Assembly (NCBI GenBank): GCA_037176725.1 | Contig: JAZBRS010000063.1 | Span: 10,434,001-10,498,000, forward strand | DNA: 64,000 nucleotides | Origin: Posidonia oceanica | Taxonomy: Eukaryota; Streptophyta; Magnoliopsida; Alismatales; Posidoniaceae | Direction: 5' to 3' | Shown: positions 34,915-46,232 of the stretch, in pieces | How the letters are laid out: every line of letters starts with the position of its first letter | Numbering within the stretch: position 1 is the first letter of the stretch | The notes under the pieces: generated by a model | What the model was told of the DNA's origin: nothing | The model's input: only the letters and a program-made list of their open reading frames with translations | Database searches by the model: none | Program-made: the position numbers and the translations under genes

Positions 34915-37900
34915 TATTAGCGGCTATGTCCGAGAAGGAAGACCTAACTCGAAAACATTTAAAAGAGGGAAAAAGGGAAAGAAAAGAAGAAGACAAGACA
35001 AAATCGGAGTCGCCACCAAGTCTATTAAATCGGAAGACGAGGAAAATCGGAGAAATGCGTGAATAATCGCGCAAAACCAAGCAAAAGATGTAATGCAGGG
35101 CAATGCAAAAGAAATGAGATGCAAATGAATGCAAATGATGTGACTTGTGCCTAGGACAAGGGCAATATGGTCATTGCGGGCCAAGAGAGGGTAAGGACTC
35201 CTGTTACGCGTGGGGAAGGTGTTAGGCACCCCCGACACGCCCGAGAATCGGTCTTTCTAGGCTTACGCTCGCATATGCAGGGAAATGCAGACTTTGAATG
35301 CCTAAGTGCCAATGAATGCCTGTCTAAATGCTCAAAGGTGTGCTCTAAGTGATGAAAGACAATGCAAGAAAGTAAATGTGCAATCTAAGCGCTCAGCAAC
35401 GCTGTCTGTGTTCCGAACCGGGCGGAACCTGGCTCGTGGGAACTCCGGACAGTAAGCATCACTGCCCTATATGCAAATGCGGGCGATAAAACAAAACAGC
35501 GGGGAACACAGGCAATGCAAGCGACATGCAAGAGAAAACAGCGTAAAACAGTGCGAGGAACGAAACAAGAATGCGAAAAGATGCGAAAACAAGGTTGACA
35601 TGCAAAATGATGCAAGGAACGGAACAAGGACGAAAAACGGTGCGGAAAACGAAAGAAGGGCGCAAAACCGGGCAAGAAAAACAAGGGCACGCATGACGAG
35701 ACGAGAAAACGAAAGGGCACGCAAAACGGTGCAAGAAAATAAGACTGCACGCAAAATGAGGCGAGGAAACTAAAGGGCACGCAAAACGGTGCAAGACAAA
35801 GAAGCGGCACGCAAAACGGTGCGAGAAAACAAGACTGCATGCAAAACGGTGCGAGAAATCCAAAGGCACGCAAAACGATGCGAAACAAAGAAGCGGCATG
35901 CAAAACGGTGCAAGATAAAGAAGCGGCACGCAAAACGGTGCAAGACAAAAGAAGCGGCACGCAAAATGGAGCGAGAAAACTTGAAAGCACGCAAAACGGG
36001 GCGAGAAAACTAAAGGACATGCAAAACGGTGCAAGACAAAGAAGCGGCACGTAAAACGGTGTGGGAAAACAAGACTCCACGCAAAACGGAGCGAGAAAAC
36101 TTGAAAGCATGCAAAACGGAGCAAATGGCATGCAAATGAATGCAGTGCAGGGGTTCAGGAGGACATACCTGAAGATCCGGGAGTCTGATCGGAGATCTAC
36201 TTGGTCCATGCTGAAGAGCGCTTCGCTGCGGTCGCCTGGGCAGCTTACTCGAGGAGATCCAACGGTCGGATTGAAAGATATCGTAGTTTCGGAGCAGAAG
36301 GGCCAGAACAGGAGAGAAGAACAGATCTAAGTGTTCAGGAGGTCCTAGGGGTGTGCTGAAGGTCCTCCCAAGTGAAGGGGAGTTAAAAGTGCCTAGTGTA
36401 TGCAAGGGGGATGCTTAAATGCAAGATTAAATGAATGCCGAATGCATGCAAAAGGCAAGAAAAGATAAGGAAAAGCAATTTGGAAAGAACAGGAGTTCAA
36501 AAGCATTTTTAAAGAAAGAAAGGGGCTAAAATGCAAATTTTCCAGAAAACGGGGGTTCTGGGGAGTCCGGGAATGCAAGTGGAGGGCCTACATGCAATTT
36601 TTGCAAGCATAGGAGTTAAAATGCAACTTAGGGGCAAAACAGTCTTTTTACATGGTTTCCAAAGGATGCAAGGGTCTATGTGTGATTTTTAAATCATGCA
36701 GGGTCCAAAAATGCAATTTTATATGGAAGACATGCTCTGGAATCATGATCTGGGGACTGAAATGCAATACTTGGAAAAATCAGGGGTAAAAATGCAATGT
36801 AATAAGCTAAAATGCATGCCAAATGGTTACTGTCCATTTAAAATGGACCTAAATGCAAATATGCAAAGCCAGAAGGTGAAAAATGCAATGCAGTATGCAA
36901 AATGAGAAAATAAAAGCTAAGTTCCTACAGTGCAGTGGACTAAGATGCAAAAATGACATAAAACAGGGATCTGAAAATGCAATATAATAAGGCAAACTTC
37001 ATGCATTAAAATTAAATAATCTACTGCAGGATTCAGATGCTAAAATCAAAAACAGAAGGGCTAAACTCAAACTTTTTATAACTAGAAAGCACAGTAAATG
37101 GGCCAAAATGGAAATACTGAAAAATAGGAATAAAATGAGCAATTTAGCAAGATATTAAATCAGAAACTAAGCATCTTAAATAAGCTAAGGACCAGAACGC
37201 AAAAATAAGAAAACTTAAGGCAGAAATGTAATATTCGCATTAAAACTATATAACTGAGAAAATAATGCTACAGTGAACTGCCGACGGTGGGGAGGTACTG
37301 TAGCAGAGACCGCCGGAGCTCAGCACCGCCGACCCAGGGCGCTCGCGGATGCACGGGAGGGCGGAGGGGACTGCCGGCGACCGTGCGAAGCCCTGGAGGG
37401 TGTCGGAGCAATGTTCCAGTGGCTGGGACGTCCGGAAGACAGGTGGCCGGCGCCGGAGACGAAGGACTGACCGGTGAGACGCCGCTGGAGCAGGAGGGCC
37501 GGAGGGCTGGCTCTGACTGGCGGAGAAGCATCAGAGGAGGGAGAGGGAGCCAAGGAGGTTAGTGGTTACCTGTTTGGGCAGCCGAGGTGTCCTCCCGACC
37601 CAGGAGGATTCTGCAGTTGCCGGAGGTGGGCGTCCGGAGTGTGCGGGCGTCAGCGGCGGCTCGCAGGCGTTGGGATCGGCTCCACGCGATCCTCCGGAGC
37701 TTTCTGAGTACCTGGAGCGGAGGTTCGGCGATCGGAGGAGCAAGCGCCTGAAATGGGTGCAGGTGGCATTGCTTGAGGTGGGGAGAGCCGTCTGTCGCCC
37801 TCTGGCTCGAGTGGCAGCTTCCGGTGGACTGCTGAAGGTCCGGTGAGGGTGTGGAAGGGCTTAGATTAGCCTGAGGGACGCTGCGTTGAGAGGTTGCTGG

Positions 37901-40221
37901 TGGGTCGAGTTTCGGGCAGAAATCAGCACAGGTGTTTGTTGTGGACAGTCGAAGGTGTGGTGTGCTATTCGGCTGAGGGATGGGTGGCCTGAGAAGATGT
38001 GGTTCAGGCGAGTGGCTCGGAGGAGTTTGGACAAGTTTCAGGGACTGAGAATGAGGGAATTTTTGGAGGAAGGGATGTTGGGTTCTGGTTGGATTTCAGA
38101 GTGTCTCGGGGGAAATGTGGGTTGTTTTCGACGGGGGAAGGAAGGGAGGAGTTGCAGGAGGTTTGGGTGAGATTGGGCGGCCAATCCTGAAGGATTCTCG
38201 GGGTGTTTTGGGTCTGGGTTTGCTGCGGAAGGAAGAGGTCGAAGTTCTGCGTTTTTGGTGGATTTCTGAGGGAGAAAGGGGGCTCTCGCTTTCTGGGGAT
38301 TACTCTGGAATGCTCGGGTCTCTCTCCCGGATGAACTCCCTCTTTTTTCTCCTCTCTTCTCCTCCCATTTCAGGCCTGACTTCTCCTCCTTTCTGCTCTG
38401 AATTCTGACGACTTCCTCTCTTGGCTTTGCAGGTCTGAGGCCATTGAATGCCGCGGAGAGGCGATGGCAGGAGCACGGACGGGATTCAGCGCGCCAGTCC
38501 GGCTCGAGCAGGAGGTGGCAGGCCGAGCAGAGCTGCAGGCCAGCGGTTACTGTAGCTCTGCAACGCGGGAGAGGGAGGAAGGCGAAGGTGCTGTAGCTGT
38601 GGGCTGGGCTGGAGTTTGAAAAAAAGGAAAAAAAAAAGGGAAACGGGCTGATGAGCCCAGTAAGGAAGAAAGGAAAAAATAAAAGGGAAGAAAGAAAGAA
38701 AGAGGAAAAGGAGGAGGGAAATAAAATAGGAAAAAATAAGATAAAAATAAACGAAAATATTAGATGAATTGGGTTGTAGGTTAGGTGTTTAATTGATTTT
38801 TTTAATGACTGTTTTTAGGTTAATTAGTGTGTTTTAGGCTTGATTAGGGTTCTAGGGCTTTCCTTTGTTGTTAATTCATTTTCCACTTGATTAAGTGTTG
38901 GTTAAATCTTTTTAAATTGTTTTTAAAATTGTGTTTTCTTGTTAAGTATTTTAGGATGTTAATTAGGATTTTTAGGATTTATTTTCATATTAATTAAAAA
39001 GGGTTTTGGGCTTTTTAGTTCTAGTCTTTTATGTTTTTCTTCCTTAAGTCTTTTGAACTATGTTTTTGATTTTTATTTGTTAATTCTTCTTGATGTTTTT
39101 TAGTTGGATTTTTCTGGTTTGATTAAGTGTTTTTAAGTCTTTCAAGTGTATTTTCCTTTTCCTTTTTAATTAAGTTTTTATGTTGTTTTTCTTATGCTTA
39201 TTAGGTTAGGTCTTTTGCCTCCTTTAATTACTTGTTTTAGTGTTTGATTTTTAATTCTTCTCTTTAGGGTTTGTTTTTTTAATTTTTTAGTGGGGTTTTT
39301 ACTTTTGGTAAGTTCTGACTTTATTTCAGTTTTTTACTTGATTTTACAGTATTTTCTTTTAGTTTGTTTTGCATTTTTTAGTTTGCATGCTTGGTTTTCT
39401 TTTTAGCTTGATTTAGTTAAGTTTGAGTTTTTAATTACTTGTTTAATGTTTTTTTTTTGTTGCTTTTCTTGGAATTCTGATTTGTTTCTTTTATGTTTTG
39501 GGGTTTTACAGATTTTTAAGGATTTTCATGGATTTTTGCAAAAGAAAGAAGAAGGAAAAGAAAAAGAAGAAGAAAAGGAAAAAAAGAGAATAAAAGGGGA
39601 AAGAGATAGGTTTGAGGGAAAAGATTTTTAAAATTCAGGGAAAATGTTAAAAATAAAATAAAAATAGGAATAAGATAGAGAAGGGATAGGAGTACAAAGG
39701 GGGCCCACAGCCAAGCCAAAGAAAGGGCAAGAAGGGGATGAAAAGAGAGACGATAATCAGGAGAGAGAGAGGAGAGAGAAAACGATAATCCCGGAGAGAG
39801 AAAACGATAATTTGGCCAAAATGGGGTCTTAGAGGTCTCGGAAAGGGGTGAAATTTGGCGGGTGTGGGGTCTAGGGTTTCTAGTTTTGGTCCCAAAGTTT
39901 TGGTTTCGTTTTGAGGAAGTTTTGGAGGGGTTTTGAGGTGTAGAAAAAGGATAGTTTTGCCTAAGTTTCCTAGGGTTTTTGGGAGGGGTTCTGGTTTGAA
40001 ATTTTGCAGGCTTTTGGTGGGCTTGCTAAGTCATCAGGGGTGAGTTTTCCTATGGATTTTGGTTGGTTTTCAGGTTCGGGAAAGGGGGTAATCCTAGGTC
40101 AGGTTTGGGCTTGCTTTGAGGGGAAAGAAGGAGAGGGAGGTGTGGATTTGGGTCTAGATTCGGGTCCAGCAGCCTTCGGAAGGCTCCAAACGATCCAGCC
40201 TATCAAAATGGGGTGTCAACG
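34841..40221 (-). repeat. 5' LTR of element B
   Basis: 5,381 bp, nearly identical to 24059-29377. The extra 62 bp lies at least mainly in the about 30-bp tandem array (35545-36130), equal to about two units. It is joined at 34841 directly to gag coding sequence, without a PBS. Confidence 0.92.
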
Positions 40222-40226
40222 GAAAG
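40222..40226. repeat. Target site duplication of element B, right copy
   Basis: GAAAG, identical to 24054-24058. The sequence then continues as gtggaggtcagg, matching A's left LTR from 1919. Confidence 0.95.
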
Positions 40227-42699
40227 GTGGAGGTCAGGTGAGTAACTTAGGAAGATTTGGGAAGATGGGACGGTCTGTGGTGGTGGGAATTTCAGGAGAG
40301 GAAGTGTTGGGTTGCAGTTGTCTTTTCGGGTGAAAGTTCGGGTGAGCTGGAGTGTTTATAGGGAAGGAAAAGGCTGGGAAATGGTGGAGGAGGAATGCTG
40401 GTGTGCTGGGTGAATTTGGGGGATGAAAATGGAAGGGAATTCGAGGCTGGAACGGACTGGTTTCGGGGAAAAAGAAGGGGAAAGGCTGCTGAATTCAGAG
40501 GGAGAAGAAGGATTTGTTTGCTTGGGAATTCTCTCTGGACTTCAGCTCTCTCTCCGGGATGCGAAGAACTCCCTCAGGCTCTCTCTTCCTGCTCTCTCCT
40601 TTCTGGAATTGGAGGGTGAAGAGGAAGAGGAAAGGAGGTCGCTCAGGTGGGGAGAATGCTACTGATACTCTCTGGTTTCTCTCTCAGGTCTGCTGATAAC
40701 TAACTGATGAGCCCTGATCTCTCCTTCTCTCTCTCTGGATGATCAAAGGCGAAAAAAAGAGGAGATGACTGGAGGGTTATATCAGGAGGAGTTGCCGGTG
40801 CGTGCGCTGGGATTTTTGAATTCAACGGTGTCACACTACAGCTGAGGAGATGGGTGCCGGCGAGACGACGGGCATTGAATGCCTCCCGGAATTGGTGCTG
40901 AGAGAAGAGAGGAGCGGCGAGCTACTGTGGACTGATGAGATGGAAGCTTCGAATTTTAAATGGTGGAGGGAGGGCTGTAGCTGGCCGCTCGCGGGAGAAA
41001 ACGGTGGAGAGAAGAAAAAAAGAATGCAGAAGGTTGAGGAAGAAGAAGGAAGAAGGAGGCCGGACTGTGGGCCGAAGGAAAAAAGAAAAGAAATAAAGGA
41101 GGAAGGGAGAAACGGGCCAACGGGCCTAGTAAGGAAGGAAAAAGAAAGAAAATGAGAGAGGAAGAAGGAAAGAAAGAGAGGAAAAAGAAAGGAAATAAAA
41201 TTAGAAAAATAAATTAAAAATAAGTAAAAAATACTAGAGAGGTTGTGTTGTGAGTTAGGATTTTAATTAGATTTCTTAATGACTGTTTTGGGTTAATTAG
41301 TGTGTTTTGGGCTTGATTAGGGTTTTAAGGTTTTGGTCTTATTTTAATTAGTTTTCACTTGATTAAATGTTTGTTAAACCCTTTTTTAAATTATTTTAAA
41401 AATTGTGTTTCCCTTGTTGGACACTTAGGATATTGATTAGGATTTTTTAGGATTTATTTTCGTATTAATCAGGAGTGGTTTTAGGTTTTTAAGTCTTAGT
41501 CTTCTTAGGGTTTTTTCTTTCTTAAGTCTTTTAAATTATGCTTTGATTTTTATTTGTTAATTTTTCTTGAAGTTTTTAGTTAGATTTTTCTGGTTTGATG
41601 GGGTGTTTTTAAGTCTTTCAAATGTGTTTTTCTTTTCCCTTTTTTAATTAAGTTTTTATGTTTTTCTTCTTATGTTTATTAGGTTAAGTCTTTTGCTTCT
41701 TTAATTACTTGTTTTAGTGTTTGATTTTTAATTCTTCTTTTTAGGGTTTGTTTTTTAATTCTTCTGATGGGATTTTTACTCTTGGTGGGTTCTGATTTCA
41801 TTTTAGTTTTTTTCTTGATTTTTCAGTGTTTTCTTTTGATTTGTTTTGCATTTTTTAGCTCACATGCTTGGTTTTCCTTCTAGCTTGATTTAGTTAAGTT
41901 TAGGTTTTTAATTGCTTGTTTAATGTTTTTTAATTGTTTTTCTTAGGGTTCTGATTTGTTTCTTTTATGTTTTGGAGTTTTACAGATTTTTAGGGGTTTT
42001 TATGGATTTTTGCAAAAGAAAGAAAGGGGAAAAGAGAAAGAAGAAGAGAAGGGAAAAAGGAAGAATAAAGGAAAAAGAGATGAGTTGAAGGAAAAGGATT
42101 TTTTTGAAAATTAGGGAAAGTGTTAAAAATAAAGTAAAAATAGGAATAAGATAGAAGAAGGATAGAAGCACAAAGGGGGCCCACAGCCAGACCAGAGAAG
42201 GAGCAAGAAGGGGATGAAAAGAGAGATGATAATCAGGAGAGAGAGAGGAGAGAGAAAATGATAATCCCAGAGAGAGAAAAGGATAATTTGGGTGAATGGA
42301 GGTCTTAAAGGTCTTGGAATGGGATGAAAATTGGTGAGTGGGCAGTCTAGGGTTTGAGGTGTTGGTTCTGAAGTTTTGGTTTGATTCTAAGAAGGTTTTG
42401 GAAGGGTTTTAAGGTATAGAAAAAGGGGAGTTTTGCCTAGGTTTCCTAGGGTTTTTGGGAATGGTCTAAGTTTGAGAGTTTCTAAGTTCTTGGGTAGGTT
42501 TGCTAAGTGGGTGTTGGTGGGTTTTCCTATGGATTTTGGTCAGGTTTTGAGCTTGGGAAGAGGGGTAAAGGCTTAGGTCAAGTTTGCTGGTTTTGAAGGG
42601 TAAAGAGGTGGGTTAGGGTTTGGTTTGTTTTGGGTTTGAGTCCAGCAATCACTAGGAGGGCTCCAAGTGGTCCAAGCCTGCCAAGATGGGGTGTCAACA
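40227..42699 (-). repeat. 5' LTR of element A, outer part
   Basis: 2,473 bp, collinear with 1919-4391. Ends GGGGTGTCAACA at 42699. The next five bases, ttatc, should be A's target site; the partner copy is outside the window. Confidence 0.92.
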
Positions 42700-43075
42700 T
42701 TATCCATGAAGACCTCTCTCTTTTGGGCCCTCATCGGTCCAGATCTAAGGGATTAGGCATTCACAAGCTGGCAACTCCGCTGGGGATTCTAGACTCCAGC
42801 TTTCATTTTGGGCTTCGCCGCTCTTCCATGAAGACCTCTCTCTTTCGGGCCCTCACCGGTCTGGATCTCCAGGGATCAGGCATTCACAGGCTGGCGACTC
42901 CACTGGGGATTCTAGACTCCAGCTTTCATTTTGGGCTTCGCTGCTCTTCCGTGAAGATCTCTCTCTTTCGGGCCCTTGCCGGTCCGGATCTCTAGGGATG
43001 ATTCATTCACAGGCTGGCGACTCCACTAGGGTTCCTAGACTCCGACTTTCGTTTTCGCCTTTCTGCTTTTTGTGT
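42700..43075 (+). repeat. Three 123-bp units, each with a primer binding site
   Basis: TGGCAACTCCGCTGGGGA at 42769-42786, TGGCGACTCCACTGGGGA at 42892-42909 and TGGCGACTCCACTAGGGT at 43015-43032 are spaced exactly 123 bp. Each is preceded by cattcaca and followed by ctagactcc and a stretch near tcttccatgaagacctctct. Confidence 0.85.
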
Positions 43076-44690
43076 GGCTTATCATTCTGCTTAGCATTTA
43101 ACTTCCTTGCTTATTTATTTATCACATTTAATTTGCTTCTCTTGCTTGGTTTAGCATTTTATTTGCCATAACTGTTTGACCATCGCATTAATTCTTGCAT
43201 TTTGCTTTTTAGCATTCAATTGCCATGATTACTTGATTTATCGCATTAATCCATGCCTTTTGCTTGTGATCGGCTTCATTTTACACAAATATGCTATGCC
43301 TCTTCACTGATGCACATGCCATGCTTGTACATGCCTGTTGATGTGTTGATTGTCTTTGTTTTCACCAATCATGTTACACGACACCTACACATACCATGCA
43401 CATGCCTTTTGTAATGATGTGTGTTGCTTGCTTGCCATGTTTGGGTGTTTTCTTCCCCTCTTGCTTTAGGCCTAAGGACAACTAGAGACTGGTTGTTTCC
43501 TCCCTTCGGCAAATTAAAAGCAACAAGTAAAAATCAAATCTAGGAACAACTAGAGACGCCAACACACATTCACCACCTTTGAGTTAATAAAACACGCAAG
43601 ATAAAAAACTTTAATCATATTTGCATGAATCATCATATAGGGCATGCATCTTCTCATCTCTGAGTCCACCTATCAGTTCAAGAAGGATAGTTTCGGTCTC
43701 TCGTTCCATCGCTTTGGCGTGGGGTGAGTTGGTCATTCTGTCCCCTCTTGTCAGGGGTCGTGTCGATGTTAGTCGAGGGTACAACCCATGCTTTGGTAGG
43801 GTCGAGGCTCCAAACGCACCACCCGTCACTGCTTGAGCTTTGGTCAGGATTTAGACGGGAGCCTTACTTTCTACCCGAGTCGGTGACCCATACACTTGTG
43901 GGAGTCCGAAGTAGACAACCTACTAAGGCACACTAGATTGGTGAGAGAGAGCATGCTAGAAAGCATATCATTTGCATGAGTGCATGCATACCACCAATTA
44001 AGCATTCACATATTACTTCGGGTTTTTTACTTTTGCTTGTTGTGTTGGTTTTGCCTTGTTCTATGATTGCTTGCATGCTGCGACCCCGTTTCTTTTCCCT
44101 TTATGCTTTTGCTATGCTTAGGATATTAGAAACTTGTTTGCTCCCCTTTGGCTTAATTTAAAAGCAACAATAAAGCCAAACATTTAAATCTTAAGCACAA
44201 CTAGAGCCAAACTTGCGATTTTCCCCCTTGGTTAAATAAAACGCAAGTAAAATACTCTAAGCATATCGCATGATTGATCATACTAGAAAGCATGCATCTT
44301 CTCATCTGAGTCCACCTATCAGTCCGAGAAGGACAGTTCCGGTCTCTTGTTTTATCGCTTTGGCACGGGGCAAGTCGGTCGGTCTGTCCCCCCTTTGTCT
44401 GGGGTCTTGTCGGTGTTAGTCGAGGGTACAACCTAAGCTTTGGCAGGGTCAAGGCTCCAAATGCACCACCCGTTCATCGCTTGAGCTTTGGTCAGGATTT
44501 AGAACGGGGACCTACTTTTTCTGACTTGGAGTCAATAAAACCCATACCCATGAGTGAGTCCAAGTAGGCTGCCTACTCAAGACATGCATGATGAGAGAGC
44601 GCATACTAGGGCATTTATTTGCATGTGTGCCATTCATGCCACAACTAAATAACTTTGCAGCTATCTAATTACTTTGTTTGTTTCCACAGG
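43076..44690 (+). repeat. Leader of element C with an internal duplication
   Basis: The block at about 43431-43960 (gagtccacctatcagttca; ggtcgtgtcgatgttagtcg) recurs at about 44100-44590. Both match, in sense, the leader of F (62968-63305) and, inverted, the leader of A (19570-19840). No coding frame is supported. Confidence 0.75.
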
Positions 44691-44805
44691 TCCTGAGTCG
44701 CGCCCGATTGCACGTCTTTGGGTCACATCAGCTTCCTATCCTTGCATACAGTTTTTGACTATCTTGTTCCTTGTTTTGCCTGTCTGGATCCTTCTCCATT
44801 GCCAT

Positions 44806-46232
44806 GGGGGATCCATCCTTTGGTTCGTCGCCTCCCGCAGATTCCAGGATTGATAATCAGTTTTCCCCTTTTCTTCTGGCCAGCATCCGCCCCTTTCTCC
44901 AGACACTTCCTCCGGGAGCGCTCCCTAGTCCAGCTACTTTTGCCTTCTCTCTACCTGTGGCACCTCATACCGAGGCACAGGGTCATCCCTAGTTTTCTCT
45001 CGGCACTGATGGACTGAGCTATCAGGTGTCTCCTTCGTTTGTGGGTCGATTTCCTTGTCCTTCCACCGTGCCTTCTGCATCTGTAGCCTTGGTCCCTCTT
45101 TTTGGCTAGTCTGTTCCCCTGCCTCAGGGATCGTCTGTGATATCTCATGCCTGGATATCATCTCCCCTGTTTGTGGTGCCGCCACACCCTTCGCCAGTCG
45201 TGACCCCCTTCGACCTTCATTTTAAATCACTTTTGTATCCCTCTCCTGGTCCTCGTGCCAAGGTGCATTCCTTTTTCCCTTCAGATTCTTCTATTGAGTT
45301 CCCCCTTCCTAACCTAGTAGAACCTCGTTGGGACCCCCATGCTCTCTAGGTCCACTACCCTAGCAGCCTTATCCCTCCAAGTTGAATCCTTCTTCTAGTT
45401 GGCTCAAGAGATGCAGGCCCTAGCTCAAGCTTTGCAAAGTCAGCTTTCCTCTGTTGCTACCCCATCTCCTACACTTCCTGTTCCTACTCCGGTCGTGCTC
45501 CCCGGTTGCCCTGCGCCTCCTACGCGTCTTACTCCTCAAAAGTCACAGCTGGAGGTGAAGCGCACCCGACATCAGGCTCCCAACTTTACTCCATTAGGCT
45601 AATTACTCAGCTCTCTCTTCCCCAGGGTTGCCCATCTTCTGACACTCCCTGAGGTTAGCCAACCACCGAACCCCCTTCTGTCGTGGTTCAGGCCACACCT
45701 GTTCTGCGTGTTTCATTGATCTGTCTGGCATTCAACCAATAGGTGCTTCACCCTACGAAATAGGGTTCAGGATCTCATTGATGCCGGAACAATTGAGATC
45801 CCCACTCCTGCATTGCCTCCCCTTCTTGTGAAGCCTCCTCCTATCGTGCTCCGAGGGGGGCCTTCGCTTCCTACCCCCCCTCTCAGGCCCTCTCTTGATA
45901 CTCCTCCCGTTGAGCCTGTGCACCACATCACACTGGCTCAATAGGGATCGCAGCCTAAGGAAAGACGAGCTCGTCGCACCGAGAGCGACTACACTCCGCT
46001 AGCCAGCCCGTTGAGTGACATCTTCCCTTTTGTTGCACCGTTCCTGAGGCTGCCGAAAATTCATCCACCACCTGACTCACTTCCAAGTTGGTATGACGAG
46101 GACGCATTCTACAGTTATCATCGGGCCGTCGGGCACTCGATTGACAACTGCCACACTTTCTGGGATGTCATCTGGGACTAGTCTGATTTCGGGCTCAACG
46201 GCATCTAGGCACGGGAAGCGGATTCAGCACCC
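44806..46232 (+). pseudogene. Gag relic of element C with two CHHC finger modules
   Basis: A short frame opens at 44806 (MGDPSFGSSPP) and stops near 44992. A segment at 45399-45480 (LAQEMQALAQALQSQL) matches the coiled-coil-like part of A's gag. The capsid domain is absent. Two tandem copies of the C-terminal module follow: FPRVAHLLTLPEV ... CVFH*SVWHSTNRC (finger at 45706-45747, with TGA where R is expected) and FVAPFLRLPKI ... YSYHRAVGHSIDNC (46110-46151, first Cys changed to Tyr). Both are followed by a matching ..LRN/FWD.. segment. The relic carries several stops. Confidence 0.8.

Larger units (their letters stand above)
24059..40221 (-). mobile_element. Element B: gag-only Tat-related element nested in A's LTR
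   Basis: Total 16,163 bp: LTRs at 24059-29377 and 34841-40221 and an internal region of 5,463 bp. Flanks carry the 5-bp duplication GAAAG. LTR ends are TGTAGTAATCC and GGGTGTCAACA, except that the last base at 40221 is g. The internal region carries part of gag and about 4 kb of non-coding sequence, but no protease, RT, RNase H or integrase. There is no PBS next to the LTR at 34841. Such gag-bearing, pol-less elements are known as a non-autonomous class (TR-GAG type). By eye about a dozen differences separate the first 600 bp of the two LTRs, similar to A. Confidence 0.93.
1..42699 (-). mobile_element. Element A: giant Tat/Ogre-like Ty3-gypsy retrotransposon, left end outside window
   Basis: The sequence from 1 to 4391 is repeated, collinearly and without net length change, at 22141-24058 plus 40227-42699. 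These are the two LTRs; the gap in the right copy is element B (24059-40226 is not part of A). The right LTR runs from TGTAGCGATCC at 20558 to GGTGTCAACA at 42699, about 5,974 bp, so the left LTR should begin about 1,583 bp before the window. The internal region is 4392-20557 (16,166 bp), total about 28.1 kb. Domain order on the minus strand is gag, PR, RT, RNase H, second RNase H, INT, the order and double RNase H known for the Tat lineage. By eye the LTR copies differ at about a dozen sites in the first 600 bp. The right flank starts ttatc; the matching left duplication is outside the window. Confidence 0.92.
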
